Assembly: GCA_021030905.1 (NCBI GenBank)
Contig: JAGFMI010000022.1
Span: 310,001 to 374,000, forward strand
Direction of reading: 5' to 3'
Length of the DNA stretch: 64,000 bases
From: Pyrenula massariospora
Taxonomy: Eukaryota > Ascomycota > Eurotiomycetes > Pyrenulales > Pyrenulaceae
Shown in pieces: positions 1 to 10,093 of this stretch. The first letter of the stretch is position 1. Each line of letters begins with the position of its first letter. Below the pieces are notes generated by a model. That model was given only the letters and a program-made list of their open reading frames with translations. It did not search any database and had not been told where the DNA came from. The translations under genes were made by a program, and so were the position numbers.

Positions 1-1787
1 AAGCACGGGAGCTTAACAGCGGAGATGAGTGGCAAGAGCTCTGGAAGGGAATAGCGCTAGAACTCAAAACGGAAGGGATCAGTCTTGAAGAGGTTAAAAT
101 GAGTAGGGCCGTCATTGTTGCAGAGCTAAAGAGTCTCCTTCGCAGCAGCAGATTTCCTCGAGGACGCCAGCTGCAGAGTGGTGTTTCTCCGTTAGCATCA
201 ACGTTAATTTCAGCAGAATCAAGAACAGTAGAGGCGGCGCCTCTAAGTGCAGAGGACCGCCCGGCGGATGCAGTTGAGACGGATCCGGCGATAAGGCGCA
301 TCGAGGAGATGATGGCAAAAGAGAAAGCTAGAAGGTCGCCCTTTAGCTCGGACGAAGAGATCCCCATAATAAGGACGCGCCGCCACCGTCGCGCGTCTCG
401 CCCTATGCTTGTCACTGGGCCGCCACCACCACCACCACCACTACGAGGACGAGGACGGTCCGTAAGGTACGAAGAAGTCCCCATAAAAACGACGCACCGT
501 CACCGTCGCGCGTCTAGCCCTATGATTGTCGTTGCGCCACCACCACCACCACCACCACCATGGCCCGTAAGGTACGAAGAGCACTCGGAGTACACTCATA
601 CTTATCGAGCGAGGCAGAAGCAGTACAAGAATACAACGGCTTTAGAGAGACCTAGGCTGTCAGAGGACGAAGTTGAGGAGGTCAGAAAGGCGACGAGAAA
701 AAGGATGACTGAAAAGGAAAAGGAATCACGTAAGCCAGAGATCGATGTATCTCGAAGAGCCGCCTACGCCGGTTCCGTAGATGAGGACCCAACCAAGGAT
801 GAGGATGAGAGAAAGGTCCAGGAGAACAAGAGCAATGAGGAAAGAGAGAATGCATCCTTTGAAGATCGCGTGAAAGGGAAGTTCACATCTGCTGGATACG
901 GAGAAGAGTATATTGAGTCTGTTCTTCAAAGGGGCAAAGAGAAACGCAGTGAGGTTCATAATGATACGGACGAATTTGGCGACCCAATATCAAACAGTGA
1001 TCCCTGCAGCAGCACCGTCTTTGTGCCCAGCGGATTGAAGAAAGGAAGCGATGTAGAAGAGCCTCTAGGGAGGACAACCTACATCGATACCAGCTATGGA
1101 GGGGTAAATACTGAAACAGGATATAGAGCGGAACGTGAGAGGAGCAGCTCAAGGAGCAGCGACGAGTCCAGTTACCGTACAAGAGAGTCATATTTTACAT
1201 GGGCCAGAAGAACGCCCGACGTGGTCGACGAGCTCGCAAATATGTTCAACCACGTCTTCGACATTGATGATGAGGAAATCCTCACGGGTGTCAATCACCG
1301 ATCTGGGTCAAGCAACCCAGAAAATTCGCCGCCAGAATCACACTCTCCCACGCTCTCCGTACTTTCTCCTACAGAGCTAGTTTCGGCATCTAATTCAGCG
1401 AAAATGAATCTACCGACTAAAGCTTCCGAAGAAGGTTCCATCCGGCAAGCAGCCACAGCTCTTTCCAATCGCCTCAATAAGCTATCTGCCGCTGAGAAAG
1501 CCGGCGATCTAAGTCTCTCATCCGATTTACGCTTCTATGCAATACCGGATGACGTGACGCGGCTCCGCGGCTTCGGCGTTCACGTCATGGAATGCAACGC
1601 GTGCAAACTTCCCATTCAGAAGATGTATTGGATGTGTTTAGATTGCCCGAGGAGCAAGAAGGTTTGCGAAAAATGTCAGGACAAGACTTGCGAGGGTGGA
1701 CTGAAGGGAGAGATGTGTAAGGGAGATTTATTGGGTTTGGAGGATAACAGAGGAGAGAAGACCTGGGTGTCATACTTGACGGTTTAG
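1..1787 (+). CDS. 3' part of a disordered Pro-rich protein with a C-terminal cysteine motif
   Basis: The reading frame is open to the left edge: 32 codons in the same frame precede the first methionine at 99, so the gene starts outside the window. Visible product is about 594 residues. Most is charged and low in complexity (long Lys/Glu/Arg stretches), so probably disordered. Around 354-580 is an imperfect tandem duplication of about 35-40 residues, each copy holding a HRRAS motif, a run of 7-8 prolines and a VRYEE motif. The C-terminus has three CxxC pairs (CNAC, CLDC, CEKC) plus two further cysteines, spaced like a small zinc-binding module of ZZ or ribbon type. I do not recognise the family. 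A scaffold or regulatory role is only inferred from the disorder plus zinc-like module. Confidence 0.75.
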   Translation, partial: ARELNSGDEWQELWKGIALELKTEGISLEEVKMSRAVIVAELKSLLRSSRFPRGRQLQSGVSPLASTLISAESRTVEAAPLSAEDRPADAVETDPAIRRIEEMMAKEKARRSPFSSDEEIPIIRTRRHRRASRPMLVTGPPPPPPPLRGRGRSVRYEEVPIKTTHRHRRASSPMIVVAPPPPPPPPWPVRYEEHSEYTHTYRARQKQYKNTTALERPRLSEDEVEEVRKATRKRMTEKEKESRKPEIDVSRRAAYAGSVDEDPTKDEDERKVQENKSNEERENASFEDRVKGKFTSAGYGEEYIESVLQRGKEKRSEVHNDTDEFGDPISNSDPCSSTVFVPSGLKKGSDVEEPLGRTTYIDTSYGGVNTETGYRAERERSSSRSSDESSYRTRESYFTWARRTPDVVDELANMFNHVFDIDDEEILTGVNHRSGSSNPENSPPESHSPTLSVLSPTELVSASNSAKMNLPTKASEEGSIRQAATALSNRLNKLSAAEKAGDLSLSSDLRFYAIPDDVTRLRGFGVHVMECNACKLPIQKMYWMCLDCPRSKKVCEKCQDKTCEGGLKGEMCKGDLLGLEDNRGEKTWVSYLTV

Positions 1788-2106
1788 ATTGAACATATCT
1801 AGGGGCTTAACAGATACGGAAATTTATCACGGAACTAATGAGATGGAGACCGAAATTACAACTATGTCTTGAGCAGGGCGAGGCCTAGGTGATTTCTCAA
1901 ATGATCGAAGGAATGATAGAGCAGTCACGGCAAGGTTTGCAGAGAAACGACCCGGCGTAGACCTCAACGCGAGAATGAATTTTTGGTGGCCAGGAAAGAA
2001 ATTGTTCTTCAACTTCCTCCAGTTTGCCATTAGGCACGCCGACTTGGCCCGACCACGTCGATGATCGTGTCTCCTGTACGCTTTTCAAACTCCTGTTCTT
2101 TCCACT
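1788..2106. other. Intergenic, nothing recognised
   Basis: Convergent interval between the Pro-rich protein gene and the first small secreted protein. It contains only short overlapping open frames with no recognisable product. Confidence 0.6.
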
Positions 2107-2391
2107 TCACTGTGGCGCATCGTTAAAACCTCCAAACCCGTAACAAGTCTTGACAGCTCCGTCACACACGCCAGTATCCGCACCAGTTGACTTGCAGGCC
2201 TCGAAATCAGCGTCGCAGCATCTCACTAAAGCGTGCTGACAGCTCATGGCGGCTGCGGCTGGTGCTGTATTTTGGCATAATTGATATGTGCTCTCACAGG
2301 ACTGGATGCCACCTTGGCCGTCATTCACCTGTTGGCCGAGGATGTAGGTGGAGAAAGAGAGAAAGAGGGAGGACAGAAAGACTATCTGCAT
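2107..2391 (-). CDS. Small secreted cysteine-rich protein (SSP-1)
   Basis: Predicted 94-residue secreted protein. The frame extends 26 codons upstream (to 2469), but I chose the inner methionine because it opens directly into a strong signal peptide (MQIVFLSSLFLSFSTYILG, then Gln). The mature part has eight cysteines in the order C-x6-C-x11-C-x6-CC-x6-C-x9-C-x6-C. This pattern is shared with the gene at 4112-4468, so the two look like diverged paralogs. No intron is visible. Size, signal peptide and paired cysteines fit an apoplastic effector-like or surface protein; function is unknown. Confidence 0.7.
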   Translation of the reverse strand: MQIVFLSSLFLSFSTYILGQQVNDGQGGIQSCESTYQLCQNTAPAAAAMSCQHALVRCCDADFEACKSTGADTGVCDGAVKTCYGFGGFNDAPQ

Positions 2392-4111
2392 TACTGTCGC
2401 GTTCTGTTTCTGCACGAAGCTGTTGACGGAACTAATTGATCTTCTCAAAGTATTCGAAAGCCTGTTCAATATTTTGTCTGGGAACGAACTGTTAAGAACG
2501 ACGATAAGTTTCCTCGGCTCGGTGTTTCACGCTGATAAGACATCTTTTCAAGGATCTGCCCTTGCTTTCAATTACGTGTTTCAATGGCGAAGCACTTTGG
2601 AATACTCAGAATGTAGATATTGATGCTTGTTGGATCGTTACGCGTAAGTGTTATGCGTACGCCAATCTGCAAAGCCTCTATCGATCTGGAGACGTTTCCG
2701 AGCTCGTAATCTATGGAACTTATCGGCTGCGCCACCTCAAATCGGTTTGCAACTCTTCAGCCATGGTTGTAACTCAGTCTTTATCTCTAGTAAAGGGACG
2801 TGCGGTGGCTGTGGCCTCAACGGTATCTTTCCGGACTGAGAAACATAGGACATTACCCTACTAACTTTGAGATTGCGATGTCGAAGATTCAAACTGTGAT
2901 CTCATCGTTGGAAATGAATGGTATCAAGTTATTTACGAAAAGGCGAAAAGCGATCGGAAAATATCGCTCTTGATCAGACACAATAATCGTATAGGTTCTT
3001 CTCCCCAGCCATATTTCATCTTAAGCCCACTTCTTCGATCAGTCTAATTTCCTTTGTTCCTTTATTACCATTCAGCTACGGCAGATGACTCAGTCAAGTT
3101 AAATTGTGACAGTTCTTGACCTTCGCATCGCACGTTTTGATCTCACTACCAAAAGCTTTGCATCAATCAGAATTGTCATCGCAGCATATTCCGCTACACC
3201 CGTGCAAATGTTTTCAAATTCTTTTATTGTCCATAACTAATATCGCTATTTGCACCCTTCGATACTCGGCTCATCTATCGCGTCCGGCCTAGGATGGACA
3301 GCAGCGTGGACCGGTAGAAGAAGGAGGAACGGGAGGTGGGAAGAAGATTAGGAGAGCCGCGTCGCCCATAGATATGACTTTTGATCTGGTCAAAGGGAGA
3401 CTCGCAATTGTTCTAATCTTGAAGAACAGTTTTCAGGACCAGGTTAAATTTCGCAAGGGCCGTGGTTGTAGTGTTCCTAATCTGTTGGATAATCTCGAGG
3501 ATCTGGTGCCGGTTCTGTTGGGATCTACTTGTTGGGATATAAGTCCTTTGAAACCTACGAACCGGATACGAAGCCTCAAATGAAAGCACCTCGCCAAAGT
3601 CACCGGCTATGTTCCGAACATGACGGCGATTTCGTTCTGTATGTTGGTGGGGCCGTTCACAACTTTTATGGCTGCGCCAAACAGCCCGTCCAAGGAAGCC
3701 GATTTTCTTTCCAACTGGTCAAATCCGCCTTTGCTCGCCACCACTCTTATCTAATGCCTCGGTATGACCCGTCTTGCAAGACATAATAGCGAGATCACTC
3801 CTCCTTACTCAGTCATTGGGCAACTAAGTTGCAGGACTGGAATATAGCTACAATGGCATGGCCTTTGCCCTGATCTCGAAACTTACAGCCGATCTTTATT
3901 AGGCTGAATATGGAAATCTACGCCATTACGCATCCTGTTCTACAGCCTTAATACCAAAAACGTTCATTAAGTCTTAATTCCAGACCTCCCATCGGTCAGC
4001 CTTGCCTTCCAGCCCTCTACGACATCGGTTTCTCAACCGCACCCCTGAATTGTCCATATTTCACCCACCACGAACCGACATCTCTTCCGCCCCTCAGCAG
4101 CCCACCGAAGA
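2392..4111. other. Long intergenic interval between the two paralogous small secreted proteins
   Basis: About 1.7 kb with only short open frames on both strands (up to 100 codons) that lack signal peptides, motifs or plausible splicing. I see no remnant of a third paralog. It should include the SSP-1 promoter next to 2391. Confidence 0.5.
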
Positions 4112-4468
4112 CTAGAAACTACCAGACAACTTCTCCTGAGGAACTTGCAACCCCACCCAAGCAAAGCAATCGCTCTCCTGTTGACCACACGACTCATGAT
4201 CCGGCATGGACTTTGATCCGCTCGTCAGACAATCCACCATCGTCGAGTAGCAGCAGGCATTCAGCCTCTGGCAGCAATACCCGTCGTCTTTGTTCGCACA
4301 CTTTTTAGGCGGCGGCTTTGAGGGAACTGTTGCATTCGTGCACGAATTATAGTTCGTCTTGCAGGCTTGGAAGTTTGCGGGTGGGGGGGTGGTTTCTTCG
4401 TCGGGGAGGGCGAGGGCGAGGGCGAAGGTTGTGAGGGGGAGGAGGGGGAGGGCGGGGAGGAAGATCAT
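4112..4468 (-). CDS. Small secreted cysteine-rich protein (SSP-2), paralog of SSP-1
   Basis: 118 residues, intronless. N-terminal signal peptide (leucine/alanine-rich to about residue 21), then a Thr/Pro-rich linker and ten cysteines. The order C-x6-C-x13-C-x7-CC-x5-CC-x6-C-x13-C-x6-C keeps the framework of SSP-1: the opening C-x6-C, a cysteine-Q-rich block into a double cysteine, then C-x6-C at the end, with one extra CC pair. A TATA-like element lies at about 4587-4592, some 120 bp upstream. Function unknown; an effector-like or surface protein is an inference from size and cysteine content. Confidence 0.75.
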   Translation of the reverse strand: MIFLPALPLLPLTTFALALALPDEETTPPPANFQACKTNYNSCTNATVPSKPPPKKCANKDDGYCCQRLNACCYSTMVDCLTSGSKSMPDHESCGQQESDCFAWVGLQVPQEKLSGSF

Positions 4469-6027
4469 GTTTTTCTTGATGGAGTTTCTATAGGGTTTGG
4501 TGGGGGTGTGGGTCTAGGCTTGATGCTGGTTGATTGGGTCTGTGCTTAGGTTACAGTGTCTCTTTCGTGCCGGGCGTACATGATCACTTATATGAGAAAA
4601 GCTCAGATGCAAATTCGAATTTGAAAGAAATCTCACGAGGTTAGTGACACGCCGATGGCAAGGCTGTGATGTCCAAAGTTGGCGATGTGTTGTGCGTAAG
4701 GCTACTAGATTCTCGCTCCGGAGTTGGCAAAGACTGCAGATTCTCGTCGCCGATCGGCTAGCTTAGGAAGTTCTAGAATGCTCGTAAACGTTGCGAGACG
4801 TAGCAACAATCCAAAACGTGTGATTTAGAAAGAGAACAAAGCTGTCAGAGATTGAGAGGTCTTTTGGATCAAATATCTTCACCTTAGCTTAACCGCTTAG
4901 AGACGTACCTCAAGATGTAAGTATACACTGGCTAACGTTGGTGAAAGTTGATCTCTACGGCTTTCACGGGTCGAGAAGACATTCATCCATCAAGGTCTTG
5001 AAAGGATTGTCCGTTCCAAGCTACGCCTACCCAAGCCGGATGTTGTGACCTCGGACCCATCAGTAGCGTCAGAATCACGATGTTGTTCCTCCTAGACCAG
5101 CTAAGGAGACACGCGAAAGGTTTAGATAGTTGTAGAAGAATCCCAGAGTGGAAGCTCCGGTCTAGCTACCAACGCGTTGTCTGGGGACTCCGCCGCTCGG
5201 GGGGCGGGAGCGGGAAACCAAGAGAGGGCAGGCGAAAAGGGTTGGCGCGGTCATGCTTAATGTGGAAGGTGAGCCGGAGTTTCCGATGCCAAGATTTCTA
5301 GGGACAAGATTCGCGTATTAAGAAACTTCTCACAATGTCAGATTCGTCAAAAAAAGACCATAAAATGTTGGTAATATCTTTGATTAGCTTTTATAATTGC
5401 GATTTTGGAGATGGAAAAGAAATTGCCACAGAAGAAGGAGCTAGAAAATGCCCGATAAACAGACGAAAACAGAAATTGTAATCGAATACGGAAGCATCTC
5501 TCTAGCCACATATTTACGCTTCTTACTCATGGACGCGATGCTCGTGTAAGTCAAATGCATAGAATCTGAGCATACTTTGCTCCGAAGACTTCTTCCCAGG
5601 GTTCGGACATCGGATGCTCACGGAGCACAATCTCTTTGTTCCTGCGCATACGCGGAACTGAAAGCCTTTGTCCATGAATAATCGTTCTGTCCGAGAACCA
5701 AAGCATTCGCCAATGTGGGAGGATAACGACGTAGAACAAAGAACAATAGACATGTCTACGACTTATCCTTCTAATCTTTTGTCTTTCGCTAGATATTCTT
5801 TCCTATATCTGAGATACCAACAGAACTTCATGTGCTATATAGTCTTCACTTAGTTGCACTTAGTTGCTCCAAATCACCAGTATATCACCATAACATCACT
5901 CCAATCTTTTCTCGTCCACGACTTTTGCTGAACAGCTCATAGTTTCATTACCGAGCTGGTCGCCCTGCGTCATATCGGTCGTAGTCACCCACTCTTAAGT
6001 CGCTCGCCATAAGTCACTTAGCTAACG
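4469..6027. other. Intergenic, promoters only
   Basis: Divergent upstream region of SSP-2 (left) and the RING-like gene (right). Small open frames at 5080-5301 and 5523-5753 have no recognisable domain. I see nothing else. Confidence 0.5.
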
Positions 6028-7029
6028 ATGAATCAGGCAAAACTCCCTTCTATTGACGACTTACTCCAATCGGTGGTCGGCAATGGCCCACGCGATACTA
6101 CGTGCGCCATCTGTTGTGAAGATTTCGCAGAAACTTCTACAAACCTGGTTCACAAAGGTCTCCCTAATTTTGACGGCTGCCAGCGCACATTCTGCGTCGC
6201 ATGTATCCAGTCTTGGTCAGCCGATCGTACAGCCAACCACGCCGCTGTTACCTGCCCCCTCTGCCGCGCTGTGCTCTCTCCAGAGACGCAACCCGAAAAT
6301 CCTGACCACGGTGACTTCACTGTGACTTACTTCGAAAAATCCCCGGCCGATGGCTCCCTCCACGAACAAACAGGGTTGATAAATTGGGGACTCGATGATG
6401 GAAGCCATGCAAATCACGGATGCATCCACTGGAGCAAGGTGTATCGCGATGTTTTGAGAAATGCGCGTCGCAACGAAACGCAGGCAATATTTAATGAACG
6501 CTGCGAGCAAGTCAGACGAGCTATAGCTAAAGAGGGCCGTGTCGCCGAGAGACTCCTTCACAGATACCTCAACGACTTCTCCCGGCTTAAATTCCCCCAC
6601 TCCGACCACAACATCCCGATCCTCACAATCGTGGATGCTACCACACCAGACCGCCGCTTTCCCCTCGCCCCGATTGCCGCTCTGTTGAGAGATAGTTTTA
6701 CAGCCGGGGCCCGTGTGGACCGGCTCCTCTACTACAAGGACCGTGTCGCGCTGGATAAAGCCATGCTTGAAAACCTTCGGAAACGGGCCAACATCCCGAG
6801 ACCAGTGATGAGCCAGCTCCGTGAGTATGTCAACCCCGACGTACAGCGATTGCAGCCATACTTGACTCGCGAATACTGGTTGAGCGTCAAGTATCGTAGC
6901 TCCAACTACGGGGGCGGGCTCACTGTGACAGAAGTCGACGTCCGGCAGGGTGACCCTACCGGTAGGTTGACCCGACATGTGTATTCCTGGGCTGAGTCTT
7001 CGTCAACGAACTGGGAGCTTATCTTGTAA
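6028..7029 (+). CDS. RING-like zinc finger protein
   Basis: 333 residues in a single exon. Residues 26-79 form a RING-type cross-brace: C26-x2-C29, C51, C56-x2-C59 and C76-x2-C79, with a typical Ile-Gln-Ser-Trp after the fourth pair. The histidine expected between C51 and C56 is absent (C-Q-R-T-F-C), so the third or fourth ligand must come from elsewhere, perhaps H42 or H71, or the finger is degenerate. The remaining 250 residues show no known domain. By family it would be an E3 ubiquitin ligase, but the non-standard ligand set leaves activity open. The stop overlaps a donor-like GTAAGT; the only splice I can build there gives the same C-terminus. Confidence 0.75.
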   Translation: MNQAKLPSIDDLLQSVVGNGPRDTTCAICCEDFAETSTNLVHKGLPNFDGCQRTFCVACIQSWSADRTANHAAVTCPLCRAVLSPETQPENPDHGDFTVTYFEKSPADGSLHEQTGLINWGLDDGSHANHGCIHWSKVYRDVLRNARRNETQAIFNERCEQVRRAIAKEGRVAERLLHRYLNDFSRLKFPHSDHNIPILTIVDATTPDRRFPLAPIAALLRDSFTAGARVDRLLYYKDRVALDKAMLENLRKRANIPRPVMSQLREYVNPDVQRLQPYLTREYWLSVKYRSSNYGGGLTVTEVDVRQGDPTGRLTRHVYSWAESSSTNWELIL

Positions 7030-7981
7030 GTTAATCGTTGAACAAGTATTACCAAACCTGTTTCCTTCTCTACAAATGTTCCCATTGGAATACACTTCTT
7101 TTGTTACAGATAGCTTGTGCGGTATCTATGTCTCCCTCGACGATGCACCAATCCATTCTCTCTTTTTTCTAGACCATGAAACCTAGATCTGTCACCCGCG
7201 GCCATCAGCGAGGGGTTTTACTCAAGATCTGTGCTTGTTCATAAATTCTAAAATTTGACAGTGTAATTCAAACCTAGTAATGTGTGTCAATGCCAGCCTT
7301 GAGCACACTTCATATTCCTTACTTTCGGTATAAATAAATTCTTTTGATCTACCTATCCTATCCCCATTCCGTAGTCTCTACCCGTGTACATACAACGACA
7401 TTAATGGATCCCGAGAATTATCATCTGCTAAGGACATATAAAATGAGACAGAAAAGTCCATACATCTGAGATCAATGAATGATGCCCTTCCATCAAATAG
7501 ACCTGCCCAAGGCCGAGAAATACCGAAATCGTAAACGAATTAAGTAGAAATGCGAATCCCGAAAAATCTGCCCTGCACCAAGCTATGGACCGCACACGAC
7601 CAACTCTTGGTCCTCGTTCTTGCTCGCAATGTCATCGCCCGCGTCGCAAAAGAGGTGATAGAAGCTACGAGCACACGCTGCCAAGGAATGAAGCGTACTG
7701 GGATTGGGTGCTGTAGGTAATGGTAGTAGGGCGTGGGAAGTACAAGGGAAAATGGAGGCGGATATGGAGCGAACAGAATAGCAGTTGGCATGTGCGGTGA
7801 GGAATTTGTAGGGTGAGGGGGCTGAGGAGGCTGAGGAGGCTGGCGGGTGGGAGGAGTAAAAGCGGTAGGGGGTTGGTTGTTAGAACCGGTTGGGAGCGAA
7901 TGATGGGTAAAGGTAGGGGAGGAGAGAGTGGGTGATGGTAAATGAAGTGCCATATGCGAGGAGGAAAGGGGGTTGAGTGCG
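7030..7981. other. Intergenic with purine/pyrimidine low-complexity tract
   Basis: Convergent region. 7800-7970 is rich in GGAGG/GAGG repeats; on the minus strand this reads as a Pro/Ser-rich open frame (7540-8058) that looks compositional rather than coding. Confidence 0.5.
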
Positions 7982-9262
7982 CTAGGAAAGGGGTTCAACG
8001 GTGGGTCGTTGTTTCGTCTTAGAGTAAACACCATTGCTTGGTCGGAAGGAAAGATCATTGTTGGTTCGTGAGTTTTTGGTTCGACTCATGACTCTCTTAT
8101 GCTCTTCTATTTTCCAGATTCCAGATTGATACTGGAGAACATCCATCTTTAGGTAGGACAAGGATAGATCTGCTCGAACTGGCGATAAAGTGTTAATGGC
8201 GATGGATCTGAATATGAGCATTAATCTTACCGCAGTCCCTGCTTTCTCATCTCCTGCTAGCAGTTTCAGCGTAGATTCAACCCATCCGCTGTTTCCCGGA
8301 TGTGGTGCTGCAGACTCGAGTGACTTTTTCCGGCGGAATATCTTGCTCAAGGTCTCGTGCGGCTCAATTAGGCGCTTGGCGATATCTTCAAATAGTTCCG
8401 TCGTGTGACTTGCTCTATGAGCGATTTTAAGCTCTTCAACCCGACATAATCGCCGAAAACCCAGTAGCGCCCCGAAAAGATTGTTCAAAAAGGTAGCCTC
8501 AAGCTCCATGTCACACAGACATGGTACTCCGAGGTAGCGCAGGTAGTTTCTGCCGCTGTTGCCAAGTCGATTCAGAACAAAGCTCGAGCTCGAGCCCATG
8601 AGGCAGAGATCACAAACGACAACGTAGTGTTGACTATAGAATAGAGAGAGCATCTCATCGTACATCCGCCAGCTCGTGCATAGAATCTCGAGGAAGCCGC
8701 TGTTTGCTTTTGGTAGTCCCGCGCACCCGAGCCGACGGTCTGCACAGCGTTGAGAGGCGTGAATGAGGATTTCAGGGGAGTATGAAGGCAGCACTTCCGT
8801 CCCTGCTGTTTCGTTTCTTTTCAGTATTCCAGAGCTGTTATCGTATACCAGCTCTACAACTTTATTTTCGGTCAACATGGGCGACGTTCTCACTTTCCAA
8901 GTCAGGAAGAGATCGTAGATCGCGTAGCGGATCTCTGTCGGTAGGTTGAAAATGGATGTCTTCGGATGTTCACGAGCGAGCGTGGGATGAAATGTAGGAA
9001 CCTTGTCAGCGCCGGTTGTCGGAGTTGAATCTGGCCACTCAGTTGGCGTGACACTCTTTTTGGAGGTCACAACTGTCCGACTTGACAAGCGCAGCAACCC
9101 ACTCTCTTCACCGTGTGTCTGACAGCTGTGGATGATGTGATCGATACCAACTCGATTTACACAGTTACTGTCGAGATCTTGTGGAGAAAATGCATTTCTG
9201 GAGCCTTGATTTCCGCTACCCTCGCTCGTCAGGGTCTTGTTCGATGCCAACGCCCTGAACAT
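7982..9262 (-). CDS. F-box/2EXR-like protein
   Basis: 426 residues, no intron needed. Residues 103-120 carry the motif F-N-L-P-T-E-I-R-x-x-I-Y-D-L-F-L, the hallmark of the large fungal F-box-like/2EXR family. It is followed by typical family features: an alpha/beta region with scattered cysteines, a block reading CTSWRMYDEMLSLFYS, and then helix-rich sequence. The first 100 residues are Ser/Thr-rich and probably disordered. Members are thought to be substrate adaptors or simply uncharacterised; no substrate can be inferred here. The last 35 residues look unlike the rest, so the 3' end may be mis-set by an unseen intron. Confidence 0.7.
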   Translation of the reverse strand: MFRALASNKTLTSEGSGNQGSRNAFSPQDLDSNCVNRVGIDHIIHSCQTHGEESGLLRLSSRTVVTSKKSVTPTEWPDSTPTTGADKVPTFHPTLAREHPKTSIFNLPTEIRYAIYDLFLTWKVRTSPMLTENKVVELVYDNSSGILKRNETAGTEVLPSYSPEILIHASQRCADRRLGCAGLPKANSGFLEILCTSWRMYDEMLSLFYSQHYVVVCDLCLMGSSSSFVLNRLGNSGRNYLRYLGVPCLCDMELEATFLNNLFGALLGFRRLCRVEELKIAHRASHTTELFEDIAKRLIEPHETLSKIFRRKKSLESAAPHPGNSGWVESTLKLLAGDEKAGTAVRLMLIFRSIAINTLSPVRADLSLSYLKMDVLQYQSGIWKIEEHKRVMSRTKNSRTNNDLSFRPSNGVYSKTKQRPTVEPLS

Positions 9263-10093
9263 ACTCTATCCTAAAATTCACAATCAATCACAAAGCTGAC
9301 AAAATCCCACTGTCCTCCACTTCTTTCTCATACAGCCGTATGTCTAAATCAAATCGATTTGACGTTTGAATGGGGCTGCCAGAAGCTAATCAGCTTTGGC
9401 ATACACGGCAAACCGGTCCGAACATCGTAAACAGACCCACTGATCAATGGAAGTTTCGATTGACTCATTCATATGCGTTAAACTTTGCGGACCTCGCTTT
9501 GAAGATCAATTTTCGAAAAATCAGATATCGAGGATTTTGGAAGCGGTGTCTAATTCTCGAGCCAGATTGGTGGAAAGGAAATACGTTGATCAATTTCTCG
9601 GAGTCGGACCCCTCACTATGCATTGTTTGTGTAACAGCACACTGCCCCTCATTAGCGCCAAGACTAGAGAAAGTGTTGAGGATACATAGGCGGGTATCCC
9701 GGATCGGCTGGCTGGGTGTAAAAGAGGACCTTTTGAACAGTGGACGAAAAAATCTATAGTGTTGACTTTTCCGTACCACCAAAGCCTTTCTCGATAGGTG
9801 AGGTAAGTACAATGCTGGGCACCTTTTCAAGTAAGTGAAAAGATTGTGATAAAATGTCCTATGTGCTTGCTAGCGAGCCAACTTGTAGAGCAGAATCGAA
9901 AAGCTCCATTATTGTTTAAGTGCAGCATGAAGCAGTATAAAATTCAATAAGAGATAGTGAAACTTACACACCACAGATTGTCGCTATCATCCCAGAGTAA
10001 TATACTTCCTCTCAGGTTTCACATAATGGAACTTATACACATCAATTTCACCAACGCCTCGTCTGTACGAGACTCCATCAATGGTTTCAATGG
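9263..10093. other. Intergenic, nothing recognised
   Basis: Overlapping short frames on both strands (for example 9370-9759 plus and 9465-9830 minus) shadow each other and show no domain. It should hold the promoter of the F-box-like gene. Confidence 0.5.

Noticed and set aside
7540-8058. 172-codon Pro/Ser-rich minus-strand frame
   Set aside because: Low-complexity composition from GGAGG repeats, overlaps the end of the F-box-like gene, no domain or signal peptide.
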